A stretch of DNA of 64,000 nucleotides, taken from positions 1 through 64,000 of the forward strand of contig DVGC01000029.1 of NCBI GenBank assembly GCA_018712915.1. The letters are read 5' to 3'. Made by a program: the position numbers and the translations under genes. Shown one piece after another: positions 62,440 to 64,000 of the stretch. The stretch comes from Candidatus Copromonas faecavium (nom. illeg.) (lineage in GTDB: Bacteria; Bacillota; Clostridia; Lachnospirales; Lachnospiraceae). Each line of letters opens with the position of its first letter. Position 1 is the stretch's first letter. The notes beneath the pieces are model-generated. The model ran no database searches. It worked only from the letters and a program-made list of their open reading frames with translations, and was not told where the DNA came from.

Positions 62440-62468
62440 TTGCCATGGCCAGGCCTTTTCTGTATAAT
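62440..62468 (+). promoter_or_regulatory. Promoter of tadA
   Basis: TTGCCA at 62440-62445, 17 bases, TATAAT at 62463-62468. Confidence 0.8.
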
Positions 62469-62532
62469 GGGTTTAAAACAGTGCTGAAAAAGACGGCATA
62501 TGGAATGCGTATAATGAAGGTGATGAGGAAAA

Positions 62533-63054
62533 ATGCCGGTGAAAATATCGTTGGATGAAAAATACATGAAGGAAGCGATTCGGCAGGCCAGAAAGGCGGC
62601 TGCATTAAAGGAAGTTCCCATTGGCTGCGTGATCGTTCATGAGGGAAAAATAATTGGCCGCGGATATAACAGGCGTACCACAGACGGCAATGTCCTGGCG
62701 CATGCGGAGATTCTGGCAATTCGGAAAGCCTGCCGGGCCATGGGGGACTGGAGGCTGGAAGAATGTACCATGTATGTGACGCTGGAACCCTGCCCGATGT
62801 GTGCCGGGGCCATTGTTCAGGCCAGGATTCCCCGGGTGGTCATTGGATGTATGAATCCCAAGGCCGGCTGTGCCGGATCAGTTTTGGATTTGCTTCATGA
62901 AAAGGGATTTAACCACCAGGTGGAAACGGAAATTGGATTGTGTGGAGAGGAATGCTCCTCCATGCTGAAAAATTTTTTTAGGGAACTGAGAGCAGAAGGG
63001 AAACGAAGAAAAGAAGAAAAAGGAAAAGAAGGGGAGGAAAAAGAGGGAGAGTAA
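62533..63054 (+). CDS. tadA: tRNA-specific adenosine deaminase
   Basis: 173 residues. Zinc deaminase that converts A34 to inosine in tRNA-Arg(ACG). Zinc site: HAEILAIRKA (His and catalytic Glu) and EPCPMCAGAIVQARI (two Cys). DYMKEAIRQA-like N-terminus (KYMKEAIRQARKAAALKEVP). The C-terminal 20 residues are a Lys/Glu-rich run (EEKGKEGEEKEGE) that continues the purine-rich spacer and is not part of the fold. GGAAAA before the ATG is a weak ribosome site. Confidence 0.95.
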   Translation: MPVKISLDEKYMKEAIRQARKAAALKEVPIGCVIVHEGKIIGRGYNRRTTDGNVLAHAEILAIRKACRAMGDWRLEECTMYVTLEPCPMCAGAIVQARIPRVVIGCMNPKAGCAGSVLDLLHEKGFNHQVETEIGLCGEECSSMLKNFFRELRAEGKRRKEEKGKEGEEKEGE

Positions 63055-63125
63055 AAAAAGAGAGGAAAAGAAGAGGGAAAAGAAAAAGAGCGAAAAGAAG
63101 AAAAGGATAACGGCGAGGAGGAAAC
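63055..63125. other. Purine-only spacer
   Basis: Almost entirely A and G on the plus strand, ending in the GAGGAGG ribosome site of the lipoprotein. Confidence 0.6.
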
Positions 63126-64000
63126 ATGAAAAAGAGGAGAAATAAAATAGGAAGATTTCTGGCGGGAACAGTTCTTCTGGCGCTTGTGAGTGCGGGAATG
63201 ACCGGCTGCGCGCAGGGAGAGAGCGGAAACAGTGAGGAAGCGGCCAGTATTGGCGGAAGCAATGAGGAAGCGACCAGCATTGGCGGAAGCAATGAGGAAG
63301 CGACCAGCATTGGCGGAAGTGATGAGGAAGCAGTCAGCATTGGTGGAAGCGATGAAGAGGCGGCCGGCATTGGCGGCGGCAGTGGGGAGGTTGTCAGCGT
63401 TATCGGAGGAGCCGATGGACCCACTTCTATTTTTGTTGCGGGAAAAACGGGGGATGAGGAAGGAACACCGGCCGCACAGCTGGATATAACCCAGGCAAAA
63501 GGGGAAGACTTTGGAGGAGCGGCTGTTCTGGATTATGTAAGTGCGGATAAAATTTCGTTTCACTGCCCGCTGGGATATATGGTATTTCAGGCGGATGAGT
63601 CAGGGAAGCTTGCTCCGGTACTGGGAGTCACGTTTGAAGAGGCCGGAGGCCTGGTGATGGAAGGAGACGGAAGGACTGCGGTTCTGGGAGGCGATACGGG
63701 AGCCATGGTGATTCCCGGGGCATATCAGGAAAGCGGAGCGGAAACGCTTTATGTTTTCGAGGAAGAAAGCGGGCAGATATTCGAATCTCCCATGACGGAA
63801 GATATGATGGAAATGATAAAAGAAGTCGAAGCGCAGAAGCCATCGGTTTCCGAAGAAGTCAGAGGGCAGCTGGAAGAAGCGGTGGATGAGCAGACGGGCA
63901 GCCGGATTCTGGTCGATCCGGTTGCGGTTCCGGAATTTGATGCCAATGTGTACGGATTTCTGGCGGCTGACGGAGAGCGGCTGGAGGATATCTGGTATGG
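63126..64000 (+). CDS. Repeat-bearing lipoprotein, 3' end outside window
   Basis: Frame open from ATG 63126 (GAGGAGG upstream) to the window end, over 291 codons. Signal peptide MKKRRNKIGRFLAGTVLLAL then SAGMTGC lipobox (Cys28). Next come five copies of a 10-residue repeat SIGGSNEEAT (about 36-88), running into VVSVIGGADGPTSIFVAGK, a string that matches the start of the decarboxylase beta-subunit (OadB) conserved core. After that, a soluble region of about 180 residues including DFGGAAVLDYVSADKISFHC. No OadB membrane helices seen in the visible part. Function unknown. Confidence 0.8.
   Translation, partial: MKKRRNKIGRFLAGTVLLALVSAGMTGCAQGESGNSEEAASIGGSNEEATSIGGSNEEATSIGGSDEEAVSIGGSDEEAAGIGGGSGEVVSVIGGADGPTSIFVAGKTGDEEGTPAAQLDITQAKGEDFGGAAVLDYVSADKISFHCPLGYMVFQADESGKLAPVLGVTFEEAGGLVMEGDGRTAVLGGDTGAMVIPGAYQESGAETLYVFEEESGQIFESPMTEDMMEMIKEVEAQKPSVSEEVRGQLEEAVDEQTGSRILVDPVAVPEFDANVYGFLAADGERLEDIWY
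63228..63377. repeat. 30-bp tandem repeat inside the lipoprotein gene
   Basis: Units reading AGCAATGAGGAAGCGACCAG plus CATTGGCGGA recur every 30 bases from about 63228 to 63377, in frame, five copies; copies two and three are nearly identical, so the array is young. Confidence 0.93.

Noticed and set aside
62183-62532. SRP RNA near tadA
   Set aside because: The conserved SRP Alu and apical-loop motifs were not found in this spacer.

Overview
The window looks like a chromosomal segment of an anaerobic, probably spore-forming Clostridia of the Lachnospiraceae type. This rests on family content and order: a FabK-based fatty-acid operon ordered as in streptococci and clostridia, a fused AccD-AccA protein, a Bacillus-like yaaO-holB-ricT-trmN6-rsmI block, an EtfBA/FAD-oxidase operon, a solitary SpmA, a T-box leader, oxygen-independent ribonucleotide reductase activase, and -35/-10 promoters with AGGAGG ribosome sites. 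Genus cannot be fixed from sequence alone.

Layout. 1-1350: end of tRNA-Phe, tRNA-Lys, and a decayed stretch that may hold an integrase tail and a repeat pair from an insertion element. 1.3-5.2 kb: secreted MBL-fold hydrolase, AIM24-like protein, and a LysR regulator divergent from a TSUP exporter. 5.4-12 kb: housekeeping block (Orn/Lys/Arg decarboxylase-like protein, guanylate-kinase-like enzyme, holB, ricT, trmN6, rsmI). 12-14.3 kb: Trk/Ktr potassium uptake pair. 14.7-19.3 kb: secreted beta-propeller protein, MATE transporter divergent from an Lrp/AsnC regulator, and a CFI-box-like protein. 19.4-30.5 kb: the complete type II fatty-acid synthesis operon (fabH-acpP-fabK-fabD-fabG-fabF-accB-fabZ-accC-accDA) ending in a nitronate-monooxygenase-like gene, headed by a promoter and a perfect FabT-type palindrome.

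30.6-38.8 kb: SpmA with a hydrophilic insert, lyxose/mannose isomerase, a PepSY / two-component / PepSY-lipoprotein module, AbgB-like peptidase and a methyltransferase. 38.9-43.6 kb: EtfB, ferredoxin-EtfA, GlcD-type FAD oxidase and a YkvI-type membrane protein, probably an electron-confurcating 2-hydroxyacid dehydrogenase. 43.6-50 kb (minus strand): MmcQ, GNAT, a CpcT/CpeT-like protein, a PhoR/PhoB-like pair and MutS2. 50-53 kb: an HtrA-like protein lacking the usual catalytic residues, YhaM and a rhomboid. 53.5-55.8 kb: T-box riboswitch upstream of a CstA-family transporter. 56-64 kb: RlmD, a P-loop kinase, malic enzyme, a DUF6128-like protein, NrdG-like activase, TadA and a repeat-bearing lipoprotein cut by the window end.

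Two themes run through the non-coding DNA. First, short tandem arrays repeatedly begin at or just after stop codons. Second, two loci combine a perfect long hairpin with GC-rich tandem units. The most interesting leads are the T-box on CstA, the FabT-type operator, the HtrA-like pseudoprotease, the hairpin-plus-array elements, the PepSY signalling module and the terminal lipoprotein whose 10-residue repeats run into an IGGADGPTSIF motif. No unmistakably new multi-gene system was found.
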